Assembly: GCA_002256345.1 (NCBI GenBank)
Contig: NKIY01000005.1
Span: 128,485 to 192,484, forward strand
Source of the DNA: Bradyrhizobiaceae bacterium PARB1
Lineage (GTDB): Bacteria > Pseudomonadota > Alphaproteobacteria > Rhizobiales > Xanthobacteraceae
Reading direction: 5' to 3'
Length of the DNA stretch: 64,000 nucleotides
The position numbers and the translations under genes are program-made. The stretch's first letter is position 1; each line of letters opens with the position of its first letter. The notes under the pieces are model-generated. The model ran no database searches and was not told where the DNA came from. It worked only from the letters and a program-made list of their open reading frames with translations. This document shows positions 33,439 to 44,863 of the stretch, in pieces.

Positions 33439-34380
33439 ATGCTCGGATATCTCATTCGCCGGATTCTGGCGGCCATACCCGTGATGGGTGTCGTGGCACT
33501 GTTTGTGTTCCTGCTGCTGCGACTGACGCCCGGCGATCCCGCCGCGATCATCGCCGGCGACAATGCGACGCCCGAAACCCTCGAACGCATTCGCACCCAG
33601 CTTGGCTTGAATGAGCCGCTCTATATCCAGTTCGTCACCTGGATCGGCCGCCTGCTGCATGGCGACCTCGGCACATCGCTGATTTCCAATGTCCCGGTCC
33701 TGAAGATGATCTCCCAGCGCATGGAGCCTTCGATCAGTATTGCGCTCAGCGTGATGATCGTGTCGATCCTGGTCGCGGTGCCGCTCGGCGTCATCGCCGC
33801 ATGGAAGCACGGCACCTGGATCGACCGTTTCGTGATGGCCCTGTCGGTGATCGGCTTCTCCGTCCCGGTCTTCGTGATCGGCTATGTGCTGATCCAGATT
33901 TTTGCGATCGAACTGCGCTGGGTGCCGGTGCAAGGCTTCCGCAGCATCTTCAAGGGTTTTGGCCCGTTCTTCGAGCGCATGGTGCTGCCGACGGTGGCGC
34001 TGTCCTTCATCTATGTGGCGCTGATCGCCCGCATGACCCGCGCAGCGATGCTCAACGTGCTCGGCGAAGACTATGTCCGCACCGCGCGCGCCAAGGGCAT
34101 CACCGAACGCGGCGTGCTGATGCGCCACGCGCTGCGTAACGCCGCCGTACCGGTTATCACCGTGATCGGCACGGGTCTGGCGCTGCTGATCTCAGGCGTC
34201 GTCGTCACCGAAAGCGTATTCAACCTGCCGGGCATTGGGCGCCTCACCGTGGATGCGGTGCTGGCGCGCGACTATCCGGTGATCCAGGCCATGATCCTGC
34301 TCACCTCCGGCATCTACGTCACTATCAATTTGCTGATCGACCTCGCCTACTCGCTGCTCGATCCCAGAATTCGTTACTAG
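33439..34380 (+). CDS. Peptide ABC transporter permease (DppB type)
   Basis: A 313-residue inner-membrane permease with six helices. The N-terminus LGYLIRRILAAIPVM and the periplasmic segment RLTPGDPAAIIAGDNATPE are hallmarks of DppB/OppB proteins; the ATPase-contact loop reads RTARAKGITERGVLMRHALRNA in part. AGGACAACG precedes the ATG. It forms an operon with the second permease (12 bp gap) and the ATPase, under the sigma-54 promoter at 33280. Confidence 0.94.
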   Translation: MLGYLIRRILAAIPVMGVVALFVFLLLRLTPGDPAAIIAGDNATPETLERIRTQLGLNEPLYIQFVTWIGRLLHGDLGTSLISNVPVLKMISQRMEPSISIALSVMIVSILVAVPLGVIAAWKHGTWIDRFVMALSVIGFSVPVFVIGYVLIQIFAIELRWVPVQGFRSIFKGFGPFFERMVLPTVALSFIYVALIARMTRAAMLNVLGEDYVRTARAKGITERGVLMRHALRNAAVPVITVIGTGLALLISGVVVTESVFNLPGIGRLTVDAVLARDYPVIQAMILLTSGIYVTINLLIDLAYSLLDPRIRY

Positions 34381-34392
34381 GACACTGAACAG

Positions 34393-35273
34393 ATGGCGAT
34401 CGATACACTTCCCAACACCGCCCTGCCGTCGCGCCGCGGGCCGTCTTTCGGCTTCCTCACCTCGTCGCCGATCATCGCGATCGCGACGATCTGTCTGATC
34501 GGCGTCATTGCCTCGGCGGTGTTCGCGCCGTGGCTCACCTCGCACGATCCGCAGCAACTGGTGCCGGCCAACCGGCTGAAGCCGGCGGGCGGCGAATTCC
34601 TGCTCGGCACCGACGCCTATGGCCGCGATTTGCTGGCACGCATTCTCTATGGCGGCCGCATCTCGCTGCTGATCGGCCTCGGCGCTGCCGTGGTCTCCAT
34701 CGCGATCGGCCTGTTCATCGGCCTCGTCTCCGGCTTCTTCCGCTATGTCGACGCCGTGATGATGCGCGTGATGGACGGCCTGATGGCGATCCCGAGCATC
34801 CTGCTCGCCATCGCGGTCGTGTCGCTGTCCGGCGCCAGCCTGACCACGGTGCTGATCGCCATCACCATTCCGGAAATTCCGCGCGTGGCGCGTCTGGTCC
34901 GTTCGGTGGTGCTGTCGGCGCGTGAAGAGCCCTATGTGGAAGCTGCGATCTCGCTCGGCACCAGCATGCCGAAGATCATGTGGAAGCATCTGGTGCCCAA
35001 CACCGTGGCGCCGCTGATCGTCCAGGGCACCTATGTGGCTGCCTCGGCGATCCTCACCGAAGCGATCCTGAGCTTCCTCGGCGCCGGCATCTCGCCGGAG
35101 ACGCCGAGCTGGGGCAACATCATGGCCGAAGGCCGCCAGTTCTTCCAGATCAAGCCCTCGCTGATCTTCTGGCCGGGCCTCCTGCTCTCCATCGCCATCC
35201 TTTCGGTCAACCTGATCGGCGACGCCGCACGCGACGCACTCGATCCCCGCATGAAACAGCGGGAGGCCGGTAA

Positions 35274-35277
<4 letters not shown>
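34393..35277 (+). CDS. Peptide ABC transporter permease (DppC type)
   Basis: A 294-residue permease partner of DppB. After a cytoplasmic start it has a first helix (IIAIATICLIGVIASAVFA), the LGTDAYGRDLLARILYGGR segment typical of DppC/OppC, and the contact loop YVEAAISLGTSMPKIMWKH. It ends GDAARDALDPRMKQRE, also usual. Its stop overlaps the ATPase start (ATGA). Confidence 0.94.
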
Positions 35278-36956
<1,679 letters not shown>

Positions 36957-36963
36957 CCCATCC

Positions 36964-37072
36964 CGTCATCCCGGGGCGCGGCCGGCCCTTGCCGGACGCG
37001 AACCCGGAATCTCCGAGTGAAAAGCACTTCGAGATTCCGGGTCTGCGCCTTCGGCGCAGCCCCGGAATGACG
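36964..37072. repeat. Palindromic repeat, family A
   Basis: CGTCATCCCGGGGCG and GAACCCGGAATCTCC face GAGATTCCGGGTC and GCCCCGGAATGACG, with stem arms separated by about 20 bp. It lies between the ATPase stop and the M81 gene start at 37118. Confidence 0.8.
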
Positions 37073-37117
37073 ATTTACTTTGCGATCGCTGCGCGATCAC
37101 TGCAATCGAGTGCCTTC

Positions 37118-38641
37118 ATGACCCGTATCGCCGTCGGCGGCTTCCTGCACGAGACCAACACCTTTGCGCCCACCAAGGCCACCTATGAGGCCTTCGTGCA
37201 TGGCGGCGGCTGGCCGTCGATGACCCATGGCGCCGACGTGCTGAAAGTGATGCGCGGCATCAATGTCGGCCTCGCCGGCTTCAATGAGGAAGCGACCGCG
37301 CGCGGCTGGGAACTGGTCCCGACCATCGCAGCCGCAGCCAGCCCCTCGGCGCATGTGACGCGGGACGCGTTCGAGCGCATCGTCGGCGAGATGATCGCAG
37401 GCATCAAAGCCGCGTTGCCGGTGGACGCCGTCTATCTCGACCTGCACGGCGCGATGGTGGCCGAACATTTCGACGATGGCGAGCGCGAGGTCACGCGCCG
37501 CGTGCGCGAGGTAATCGGGCCGGACATTCCGTTCGTCGTCAGCCTCGATCTGCACGGCAACATCTCGCGGGAAACCGTCGACAACACCGATGCACTGATC
37601 GCCTATCGCACCTATCCGCATGTGGACATGGCCGATACCGGCCGCGCCTGCGCCCGCCATCTCGCGCTATTGCTGGCCGGCAACCGCTTTGCCAAGGCGT
37701 TCCGGCAGTTGCCGTTCCTGATCCCGATCAGCTGGCAATGCACCAATGACGAGCCGACGAAAAGCATCTATCTGAAGCTCGCTGCGCTCGAGGACGATCA
37801 GGTGCCGACGCTGTCGTTCTGTCCGGGCTTTCCGGCCGCGGATTTCAAGGATTGCTGCCCGAGCGTGTTCGCCTATGGCGTGACCCAGGCCGATGCGGAC
37901 GCGGCGGCGGACACCGTGGTAAAGCTGGTGATGGGCCACGAAGACGATTTCGACGGCAAGATCTGGCAGCCCGACGAAGGCGTGCTGCATGCGATGGAGC
38001 TGGCGAAGACGCTCGACAAGCCGGTGGTGATTGCCGACACGCAGGACAATCCCGGCGCCGGCGGCGACAGCGACACCACGGGCATGCTGCGCGCGCTGGT
38101 GAAGAACAAGGCGGTGAAGGCTGCCCATGGCGTGATCTTCGACCCTGCCGCCGCCAAGGCCGCGCATGAAGCCGGCGAAGGCGCCACGGTGACGCTCTCC
38201 ATCGGCGGCAAGTCCGGCATTCCCGGCGATGCGCCTTACGAGAACACGTTCGTTGTCGAAAAACTCTCCGATGGCAAATTCGTCGCGCCCGGTCCCTATT
38301 ACGGCGGCCGCGACATGGATATGGGCCTCTCCGCCTGCCTGCGCATCGACGATGTGCGCGTGGTGATCTCCTCGTACAAGGCGCAGCTCGCCGATCAGTC
38401 GATGTATCGCTATGTCGGCATCGAGCCGACCGAGCAGAACATCCTTGTCAACAAGAGCTCGGTGCATTTCCGGGCCGACTTCGAGCCGATCGCGGGGCAA
38501 CTGATGATCTGCGCAGCGCCGGGCGCGATGCCCGCGGATACGTCGGTATTGCCATGGAAGCATCTGCGCCCCGGCATCAAGCTGAAGCCGAATGGCGCGC
38601 TGTTCACGCCTGACACGACATCCCCGACCCTCGCTCCGTAG
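37118..38641 (+). CDS. M81-family metallopeptidase (MlrC-like)
   Basis: A 507-residue protein related to MlrC, the zinc peptidase that finishes linearised microcystin breakdown. Marks include GGFLHETNTF at the start, DAVYLDLHGAM and VSLDLHGNIS with likely zinc ligands, and YPHVDMADTG; the C-terminal DUF1485-type domain follows with DTQDNPGAGGDSDTTGM. Most members act on unknown small peptides. ATG 37118 gives the usual TRIAVGGF start. It follows the transporter ATPase in the same direction, so it is a likely part of the peptide-degrading block. Confidence 0.92.
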   Translation: MTRIAVGGFLHETNTFAPTKATYEAFVHGGGWPSMTHGADVLKVMRGINVGLAGFNEEATARGWELVPTIAAAASPSAHVTRDAFERIVGEMIAGIKAALPVDAVYLDLHGAMVAEHFDDGEREVTRRVREVIGPDIPFVVSLDLHGNISRETVDNTDALIAYRTYPHVDMADTGRACARHLALLLAGNRFAKAFRQLPFLIPISWQCTNDEPTKSIYLKLAALEDDQVPTLSFCPGFPAADFKDCCPSVFAYGVTQADADAAADTVVKLVMGHEDDFDGKIWQPDEGVLHAMELAKTLDKPVVIADTQDNPGAGGDSDTTGMLRALVKNKAVKAAHGVIFDPAAAKAAHEAGEGATVTLSIGGKSGIPGDAPYENTFVVEKLSDGKFVAPGPYYGGRDMDMGLSACLRIDDVRVVISSYKAQLADQSMYRYVGIEPTEQNILVNKSSVHFRADFEPIAGQLMICAAPGAMPADTSVLPWKHLRPGIKLKPNGALFTPDTTSPTLAP

Positions 38642-38652
38642 CGAGGGCTCTC

Positions 38653-38778
38653 TTGCCCCGGACGCGATGCAATACGAAGTATTGCTTCGCAGAGCCGGGG
38701 CCATACCAAACGCCGGAGTCTGATACGGTCCCGGCTCTGCGGGGCGGCATAAGAATGCCGCACCGCGTCCGGGACAAG
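38653..38778. repeat. Palindromic repeat, family B (CCGGACGCG / CGCGTCCGGG)
   Basis: TTGCCCCGGACGCGATG and GCTTCGCAGAGCCGGG face GGTCCCGGCTCTGCGGG and CGCGTCCGGGACAAG. A second copy is at 48209-48345, and a lone half lies near 41714. It separates the M81 and M20 genes. Confidence 0.75.
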
Positions 38779-38814
38779 TAAGATTGTTGATACGCTCACA
38801 TCAGAGGAAACATC

Positions 38815-39975
38815 ATGCCCACACTCGAACGCATTGACGCCTTTGCCGACGAACTCACCGCCATCCGCCGCGACCTGCATGCGCATCCGGAAATCGGCTT
38901 CGAGGAAGTCCGCACCTCCGGCATTGTCGCCGACAAGCTTGCGAGCTGGGGCATCGAGGTGCATCGCGGCCTCGGCACCACCGGTGTGGTCGGCACGCTG
39001 AAGGGCAAAGGCTCGTCTACCCGCCGCATCGGTCTGCGCGCCGACATGGACGCGCTGCCGATGGAAGAGAACACCAATCTCGCCTGGCGTTCGACCATTC
39101 CCGGTCGCTTTCACGGCTGCGGCCATGACGGCCACACCACCATGCTGCTCGGCACCGCGCGCTATCTCGCCGAAACCCGCAATTTCGACGGCACCGTGCA
39201 TTTCATCTTCCAGCCTGCCGAAGAAGGTCTTGGCGGCGCGCGTGCGATGATCAAGGACGGGCTGTTCAAGCAATTTCCCTGCGACGAGATCTACGGGCTG
39301 CACAATGCGCCGGACATGAATCACGGCGAAGTCGGCATCTTCCCCGGCCCCGCGATGGCGGCGGCAGATTTCTTCGACATCCACATCAAGGGCTACGGCG
39401 CGCACGGTGCGATGCCCGAGCGCTCGAAGGACCCGGTGGTCATCGCCATGACCCTCGGCCAGGCGATGCAGTCCATCGTCAGCCGCAATGTCGATCCGTT
39501 CCAGTCGGCGGTGCTGTCGATCACCCAGATCCATTCCGGCTCGGCCTATAATGTCATTCCGGACGATGCGAAGCTGTGCGGCACCGTGCGCTGCTTCTCC
39601 GAAACCGTGCGCCAGCAGATCCGCGATCGCATGCATGCGCTCGCCAAGGGCATCGCCACCGCCTTCGATGTCGAGATCACCGTCGACATCCGCGACGGCT
39701 TCAGCGTGCTGGTCAATCAGGAAGAGCACAGCAAGGCCGTGGAAGAGGTCGCCCGCACCATCGTGGGCGATGCCAATGTGATCACGCGCTCCAAGCCGAA
39801 GATGGGTTCGGAAGATTTCGCCGACATGCTGCATGCCGTCCCCGGCGCCTATTTCTGGGTCGGCCATGAAGGCTCGGTGCCGGTGCACAATCCCGGCTAC
39901 TACCTCGACGACAAGATCCTCCCGATCGGCGCCAGCATGTTCGCGCGCATCGTCGAGACTCGGCTGCCGGTGTAA
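38815..39975 (+). CDS. M20 amidohydrolase (aminoacylase / hippurate hydrolase type)
   Basis: A 386-residue metal-dependent amidohydrolase of the M20D group: RRDLHAHPEIGFEE, the metal-ligand segments RADMDALP and CGHDGHTTML, the catalytic pair in FQPAEEGLGGA, and PKMGSEDFADM near the C-terminus. These enzymes release amino acids from N-acyl or aromatic acyl amides such as hippurate. GAGGAAAC precedes the ATG. It is the third hydrolase in this block. Confidence 0.93.
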   Translation: MPTLERIDAFADELTAIRRDLHAHPEIGFEEVRTSGIVADKLASWGIEVHRGLGTTGVVGTLKGKGSSTRRIGLRADMDALPMEENTNLAWRSTIPGRFHGCGHDGHTTMLLGTARYLAETRNFDGTVHFIFQPAEEGLGGARAMIKDGLFKQFPCDEIYGLHNAPDMNHGEVGIFPGPAMAAADFFDIHIKGYGAHGAMPERSKDPVVIAMTLGQAMQSIVSRNVDPFQSAVLSITQIHSGSAYNVIPDDAKLCGTVRCFSETVRQQIRDRMHALAKGIATAFDVEITVDIRDGFSVLVNQEEHSKAVEEVARTIVGDANVITRSKPKMGSEDFADMLHAVPGAYFWVGHEGSVPVHNPGYYLDDKILPIGASMFARIVETRLPV

Positions 39976-39981
39976 GCCGGG

Positions 39982-40079
39982 GTCATTCCGGGGCGCGCGT
40001 AGCGCGAACCCGGAATCTTGTAGTAATAAAAACACATCGAGATTCCGGGTTCGCGCAAGTGGCGCGCCCCGGAATGACG
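39982..40079. repeat. Palindromic repeat, family A
   Basis: GTCATTCCGGGGCGCGC and GAACCCGGAATCTTG face GAGATTCCGGGTTCGCG and GCGCGCCCCGGAATGAC. It starts 7 bp after the aminoacylase stop. Confidence 0.82.
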
Positions 40080-40119
40080 ACAAGACCACAACGAACAAGA
40101 AAACAGGGAAGAAACCGAT

Positions 40120-41010
40120 ATGGCCTATGAGACCATCCTTTACAGCCTCGAGGAGCAGATCCTCACCATCACGCTGAACCGCCCCGACAAGCTCAACGCC
40201 TATAACGCCACCATGCAGGCGGAGATGATCGACGCCTTCGACAAGGCGGATGCCGACGACAATGTGCGCGCCATCATCATCACCGGCGCCGGCCGCGGTT
40301 TTTGCGCTGGCGCCGATCTTTCCTCCGGCGGCAATACGTTCGATCGTGACGCGCGGCGCGGCCCAGTGCGCCGCAACGCCGACGGCAGTGTCGATTACAG
40401 CGACGAGATGGCACGCGATGGCGGCGGCCAGGTGACGCTGCGCATGTTCAAATGCCTCAAGCCCGTGATCGGCGCCATCAATGGCCCGGCAGTGGGCATC
40501 GGCGCCACCATGCAGCTCGCCATGGACATCCGCATCGCCTCTGAGAATGCGCGCTTCGGTTTCGTGTTCTCCCAGCGCGGCATCGTGCCGGAGGCCGCGT
40601 CGAGCTGGTTCCTGCCGCGCATCGTCGGCATCTCGCAGGCGCTGGAATGGTGTTATTCCGGCCGCGTGTTCCCGGCACAGGAAGCCCTCGCCGGCCGCCT
40701 CGTCAGCCGCGTGGTGCCGCATGACGAACTGATCCCCGCGGCACGCGCGCTGGCAAAGACCTTCATGGAGAAGACGGCGCCGGTATCGGTGGCGCTGATC
40801 CGGCAGATGATGTGGCGCCTCTCCGCCACCGACGATCCGATGGAAGCCCACAAGATCGACAGCCGCGGCATCTATGCCCGCGGGCGCTCGGAGGACGTCA
40901 AGGAAGGCGTCGTCGCCTTCCTTGAAAAACGCCCGGCGGCGTTTAAGAACAAGGTCAGCACCGACATGCCCGACTACTTCCCCTGGTGGGACGAGCGCGA
41001 TTACAAATAG
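40120..41010 (+). CDS. Crotonase-family enoyl-CoA hydratase
   Basis: A 296-residue crotonase. The oxyanion segments are GAGRGFCAGADLS and GPAVGIGATMQLAMD; an active-site Glu fits GIVPEAASSWFLPR. Crotonases hydrate or isomerise acyl-CoA thioesters, so this one could treat the acid released by the neighbouring amidohydrolase, though that link is only positional. AGGGAAGAAACC precedes the ATG. It is followed 8 bp later by the lipase-like gene. Confidence 0.92.
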   Translation: MAYETILYSLEEQILTITLNRPDKLNAYNATMQAEMIDAFDKADADDNVRAIIITGAGRGFCAGADLSSGGNTFDRDARRGPVRRNADGSVDYSDEMARDGGGQVTLRMFKCLKPVIGAINGPAVGIGATMQLAMDIRIASENARFGFVFSQRGIVPEAASSWFLPRIVGISQALEWCYSGRVFPAQEALAGRLVSRVVPHDELIPAARALAKTFMEKTAPVSVALIRQMMWRLSATDDPMEAHKIDSRGIYARGRSEDVKEGVVAFLEKRPAAFKNKVSTDMPDYFPWWDERDYK

Positions 41011-41018
41011 GACCATGA

Positions 41019-41696
41019 ATGACTTCGACGCCCTCCGGTCGTCCGCCTGAGGGCGTCGTTTTCCTGCACGGCATCAGCCGTTCGTTCCGATCCTTCATCC
41101 CGATGCAGAAGGCCGTCGAGGCCGCCGGCTTTGCCACCCGCAATATCGGCTATCCCAGCCGCGAAAAGGCGCTGTCGGCGCTGGCCGACGACATCCACCC
41201 GGCCATCGCCCCCTTCGCCGAGATGAATGAAGGCTGCACACATTTCGTCTGCCACTCGATGGGCGGTTTGCTCGCGCGGGTCTATCTCGCGCGCCACCGC
41301 CCCGCCCGCCTCGGCCGCGTGGTGATGCTGGGCACGCCCAATGGCGGCAGCGAGATCGCCGATGTGATGAAGAACTGGCTGCTGTATCGGCTCTATTTCG
41401 GTCCGGCCGGTCAGCAACTGGTGACGGCGCGCGATGCAACCACGGAGGCCCTGCTGCCCCCGGTGGATTATCCGGTCGGCATCATCGCCGGCGACCGCTC
41501 GCTCGATCCCATCACTTCACGGTTCATGCTTCCCGGCGCCGATGACGGCCGCGTCACGGTCGCGCGCACAAAGCTGGATGGCATGGCGGACCATATCGTC
41601 ATTCCCGCCTCGCATGCGGTCATGGTCAAGAACAAGGAAGCGATCGCGCAGACGATCGCCTTCCTGCATGACGGCCGGTTCAATGCATCTCGCTGA
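41019..41696 (+). CDS. Small lipase-like alpha/beta hydrolase
   Basis: A 225-residue hydrolase resembling short triacylglycerol-lipase-like proteins: the oxyanion HGISRS, the nucleophile elbow CHSMGG and LGTPNGGSEIAD. The acid and His are probably in GADDGRVTV and PASHAVMV. AGGACC precedes the ATG. It is transcribed with the crotonase. The substrate is unknown. Confidence 0.86.
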   Translation: MTSTPSGRPPEGVVFLHGISRSFRSFIPMQKAVEAAGFATRNIGYPSREKALSALADDIHPAIAPFAEMNEGCTHFVCHSMGGLLARVYLARHRPARLGRVVMLGTPNGGSEIADVMKNWLLYRLYFGPAGQQLVTARDATTEALLPPVDYPVGIIAGDRSLDPITSRFMLPGADDGRVTVARTKLDGMADHIVIPASHAVMVKNKEAIAQTIAFLHDGRFNASR

Positions 41697-41762
41697 ATCC
41701 AACTCGCACGACTTGCCCCGGACGCGTTTCAATCGAAACCTGAAATCGCTCCGACGCTCGGC

Positions 41763-43808
41763 TCAAGCCGCCTTGATCGCGGCAAGGAAGTTCTCGACCT
41801 GATCGCGCATCTTGCCCGACTGCCGGGCGAGATCGTCGGAGGCCGACAGCACCTCGCCGGCCGATGAGCCGGTGTCGCCGGCCATATCGGTGACGCCGCT
41901 GATGGTGCGCGAAATCTCGTTCGCACCTTGCGCGGCATGCTGCACATTGCGGGCAATTTCCTGCGTCGCGGCGCTCTGCTCTTCCACCGCGCTGGCAATG
42001 GAGGATGCGATCTCGTTGATGGTGCCGATGGTGCCCGTGATGGCGCGGATGGCATCGACGGCATCGCCGGACGACGACTGAATCGCCGCGATCTGGGCGC
42101 GGATTTCCTCGGTGGCTTTCGCCGTCTGCCCGGCAAGGCTCTTCACCTCGGATGCCACCACGGAGAAGCCGCGGCCGGCATCGCCCGCACGGGCAGCCTC
42201 GATGGTCGCGTTGAGCGCCAGCAGATTGGTCTGGCTGGCGATCTCGGTGATGAGGTTGACCACATCGCCGATGCGCTCCGCCGCCGACGAGAGCGCCATC
42301 ACGGTGTCGTTGGTGCGGCCCGCTTCCTCCACCGCCTTCTGGGCGATCGTCGCGGAATGCGAGACCTGACGGCCGATCTCGACCACCGAGCTCGACAGCT
42401 CCTCCGCGGCCGCAGCGACGGTCTGCACATTGGTGGAGGTCTCGTTCGATGCAGCGGTCACGACGGTCGCCTGACGAATGGTTTCGCCGGCCGTGGTGCT
42501 CAGCGCCCCCGCTGTGCCGTGAAGCTGCGACGATGCCGTCGTCAACGACGACAGCAACGCGCCGATCTCGTCCTCGAAGCGGCCAGCCAGTTGTGTCACG
42601 CGCGCCGTGCGCTGGCTGCGGCGACTGACCTCTTCCGCCTCGCGCGCGCTGAGTTCATTGGTCTTGATCATATTGTCTTTGAAGAAAGCCACGGCGCGCG
42701 CCATGCCGCCAATCTCGTCGCGGCGATCGGTGCCACCGATGTCGGCGGTCACATCGCCATTGGCGAGATCGGTCATCGACGCCGACAGCGCACCGATCGG
42801 GAGCGTGATGCTGCGCGCCATGGCGAGCACCGCAGCACCACTGATCAGCAGCGCCAGCAGCATCAACACCGAGGCGACGGTCAGCGCGCTGGCGGCATCC
42901 GCCTTCTTCATCGCCACGGTCTTCGCGAGCTGATCGGCGAGGCCGTCTTCCACGGCCTTCAGGAGATCAATGCGCGCGGTGCTGGCGTCGAACCATGTCT
43001 TGCTGTCCAGCGACTTGAGATCGCCGGTGAGACCGCCCTGCTCGATGGTCTTGCGCATGGCATCGACGCGCTCGATCGCCGGACCCGACATGGTGCGCGT
43101 GAACAACTCCAGCGCCTGCGGCGTCGCCGAGGCCCGGAAGGCCGCGAAGAAACCTTCCTGGCCGGCAGCGAGGCCAATGCCGCGCGAAAAGGCGGGCAGT
43201 TCGAACTTGCCGGCGGCGATAGCGCCGGCATTAAGGGCACGCTCCTGCCCTGCCCGCTCCTTGCCTTCGATCAGATTGGCATAGGCGGAAATTGCCTTGG
43301 AGATATCGTCATCGGTACTGAGATTGGCGATGCCGGTGATGACCGCGATCTGCCTTGCGATGGTCTCGGTCAGGCGACCGACGGCAGCGGGCGGCGCGAT
43401 GGAGACCGCATCGACTTCGCTGCGCAGCGCGTCGAGCTTGCCGATCACATCATTGGCGCGGTCGGCGGACATCGCGAGATTGCTGGCGGCTGCGCGCTTC
43501 AACTCGCTCAGTGCGGGAAGTGCGACAGCCCGCTCCGCATCGGTGCGCTTGCGCTGCTCCGGCAATTCGCTGCGCATCTGCGCGCCCTTGCTGTTGAGGA
43601 AAGCGGAGGTCATGCCGCGCTCCTTCTGCAATTCATGGACGAGGCGGCTGAGCTTGGTGACACCCGCGGCCACCGGCTCAAGCCGATCCATCTCGGAATA
43701 GACCCTCGCCTTGCTGGCGATTTCATAAGCCGCTAGAGCGGCGACGATGATCAAAGGAAGAATGGCGGACAGAGCAATGCGATAAAGAATCTTGGTGTGT
43801 TTCAACAT
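41763..43808 (-). CDS. Methyl-accepting chemotaxis protein with NIT sensor domain
   Basis: A 681-residue chemoreceptor. TM1 is about residues 10-28; the periplasmic part carries a nitrate/nitrite-sensing (NIT) domain, recognised from LVHELQKERGMTSAFLNSKG and the following Gln/Arg-rich helix; TM2 is about 306-326; then HAMP (ITLPIGALSASMTDLANGD) and a signalling domain with ETSTNVQTVAAAAEELSSSV and NLLALNATIEAARAG. It ends FLAAIKAA, without a CheR-binding pentapeptide. GAGG precedes ATG 43808. No che genes are nearby. Confidence 0.93.
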   Translation of the reverse strand: MLKHTKILYRIALSAILPLIIVAALAAYEIASKARVYSEMDRLEPVAAGVTKLSRLVHELQKERGMTSAFLNSKGAQMRSELPEQRKRTDAERAVALPALSELKRAAASNLAMSADRANDVIGKLDALRSEVDAVSIAPPAAVGRLTETIARQIAVITGIANLSTDDDISKAISAYANLIEGKERAGQERALNAGAIAAGKFELPAFSRGIGLAAGQEGFFAAFRASATPQALELFTRTMSGPAIERVDAMRKTIEQGGLTGDLKSLDSKTWFDASTARIDLLKAVEDGLADQLAKTVAMKKADAASALTVASVLMLLALLISGAAVLAMARSITLPIGALSASMTDLANGDVTADIGGTDRRDEIGGMARAVAFFKDNMIKTNELSAREAEEVSRRSQRTARVTQLAGRFEDEIGALLSSLTTASSQLHGTAGALSTTAGETIRQATVVTAASNETSTNVQTVAAAAEELSSSVVEIGRQVSHSATIAQKAVEEAGRTNDTVMALSSAAERIGDVVNLITEIASQTNLLALNATIEAARAGDAGRGFSVVASEVKSLAGQTAKATEEIRAQIAAIQSSSGDAVDAIRAITGTIGTINEIASSIASAVEEQSAATQEIARNVQHAAQGANEISRTISGVTDMAGDTGSSAGEVLSASDDLARQSGKMRDQVENFLAAIKAA

Positions 43809-43885
43809 GGTCACCCTCACCTGTGACACACGTTGTACGCGCATAATCGTAAAGGAACCGAGCGGCTGAAGCGACCAAACTTTGG

Positions 43886-44863
43886 TCACTCCAACAGCAG
43901 CGCCACGCGCCCAATTGCCTTCCGATCAGTCAACAAGCGCATTGCTTGTGCAACATTGGCGAGCGGCAGCCGATGCGAGACATTGGGGCGAATCTTTCCG
44001 GCTTCGGCCCATGCAAGCAGCGCCGCGATGCGCGCCTCGCCGATCCCCGGATCGCGCCGCGCGGCCTCGCCGGCGCGGACGCCGAGCACGCTGGCGCCCT
44101 TGATCAGGACGAGATTGGTCTTCGCGACGCCAATGCCGCCGGTGAAGCCGATCACCAACAGACGCGCGCCCCAGGCGATGCAGCGCAGGCTCTGTTCGAA
44201 GATATCGCCGCCGACGGGATCGAACACCACATCGGCGCCTTTGCCATCGGTGATGCGCTTCACCGCATCCCTGAACGGCTCGGCACTGTAGAGGATACCG
44301 TGATCGGCGCCGCGTGCTTTCGCCACCGCAAGCTTCTCTTCCGACGATGCCGCGGCGATCACCGTGGCGCCGAGCAGCTTGCCGATCTCGACGGCGGCGA
44401 GACCCACACCGCCGCCGGCGCCATGCACCAGCAACACCTCGCCGGGCTTCAACTGACCGCGATCGACCAGCGCATGATGCGCAGTGCCGTGGGCGGCGAG
44501 GAAGGTCGCGCCCTCCGCATAATCGAAAGTCGATGGCAGCGGCGTGAGCTGTGCGGGCGTCACGACGACTTCCTCGGCATAACCGCCGAAGCGCAGCTTG
44601 ACGATGACGCGGTCACCGATCGTGAAGCCTGTCACGTCATCGGCGATCTCGCTGATGTCACCGGCGGCTTCCATGCCCGGCGTGAACGGTAGCTCGGGCT
44701 TGAGCTGATAGTCGCCCGCGGCCATCAGGATGTCCGGAAAATTGATGCCGGCCGCGCGGATGCGGATGCGGACCTTCCCGGGCTTCAGCGGCTGCGCAGC
44801 AAGCTCCTCAAGGCGCAGCGTTTCGGGCGGACCGAGTTCGCGGCATACAATGGCTTTCGGCAT
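43886..44863 (-). CDS. NADPH:quinone oxidoreductase (zinc-free MDR)
   Basis: A 325-residue medium-chain dehydrogenase/reductase of the QOR type. The NADPH motif is GAGGGVGLAAVEIGKLLGA, and GINFPDILMAAGDYQLKPE with FTPGMEAAGDI is the usual N-terminal part. Zinc ligands are lacking, as expected for quinone reductases. Its start overlaps the stop of the isomerase gene upstream by one base (TGATG), so the two are coupled. Confidence 0.93.
   Translation of the reverse strand: MPKAIVCRELGPPETLRLEELAAQPLKPGKVRIRIRAAGINFPDILMAAGDYQLKPELPFTPGMEAAGDISEIADDVTGFTIGDRVIVKLRFGGYAEEVVVTPAQLTPLPSTFDYAEGATFLAAHGTAHHALVDRGQLKPGEVLLVHGAGGGVGLAAVEIGKLLGATVIAAASSEEKLAVAKARGADHGILYSAEPFRDAVKRITDGKGADVVFDPVGGDIFEQSLRCIAWGARLLVIGFTGGIGVAKTNLVLIKGASVLGVRAGEAARRDPGIGEARIAALLAWAEAGKIRPNVSHRLPLANVAQAMRLLTDRKAIGRVALLLE

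Noticed and set aside
38410-41016. An 868-codon open frame on the minus strand
   Set aside because: It is antisense to the M81, M20 and crotonase genes, has no recognisable domain, and its His/Arg/Gly-rich composition is what GC-rich antisense frames give. The plus-strand genes have full motifs.
41928-43736. A 602-codon open frame on the plus strand
   Set aside because: Antisense to the chemoreceptor gene; no domain, no SD, composition typical of a mirror frame.
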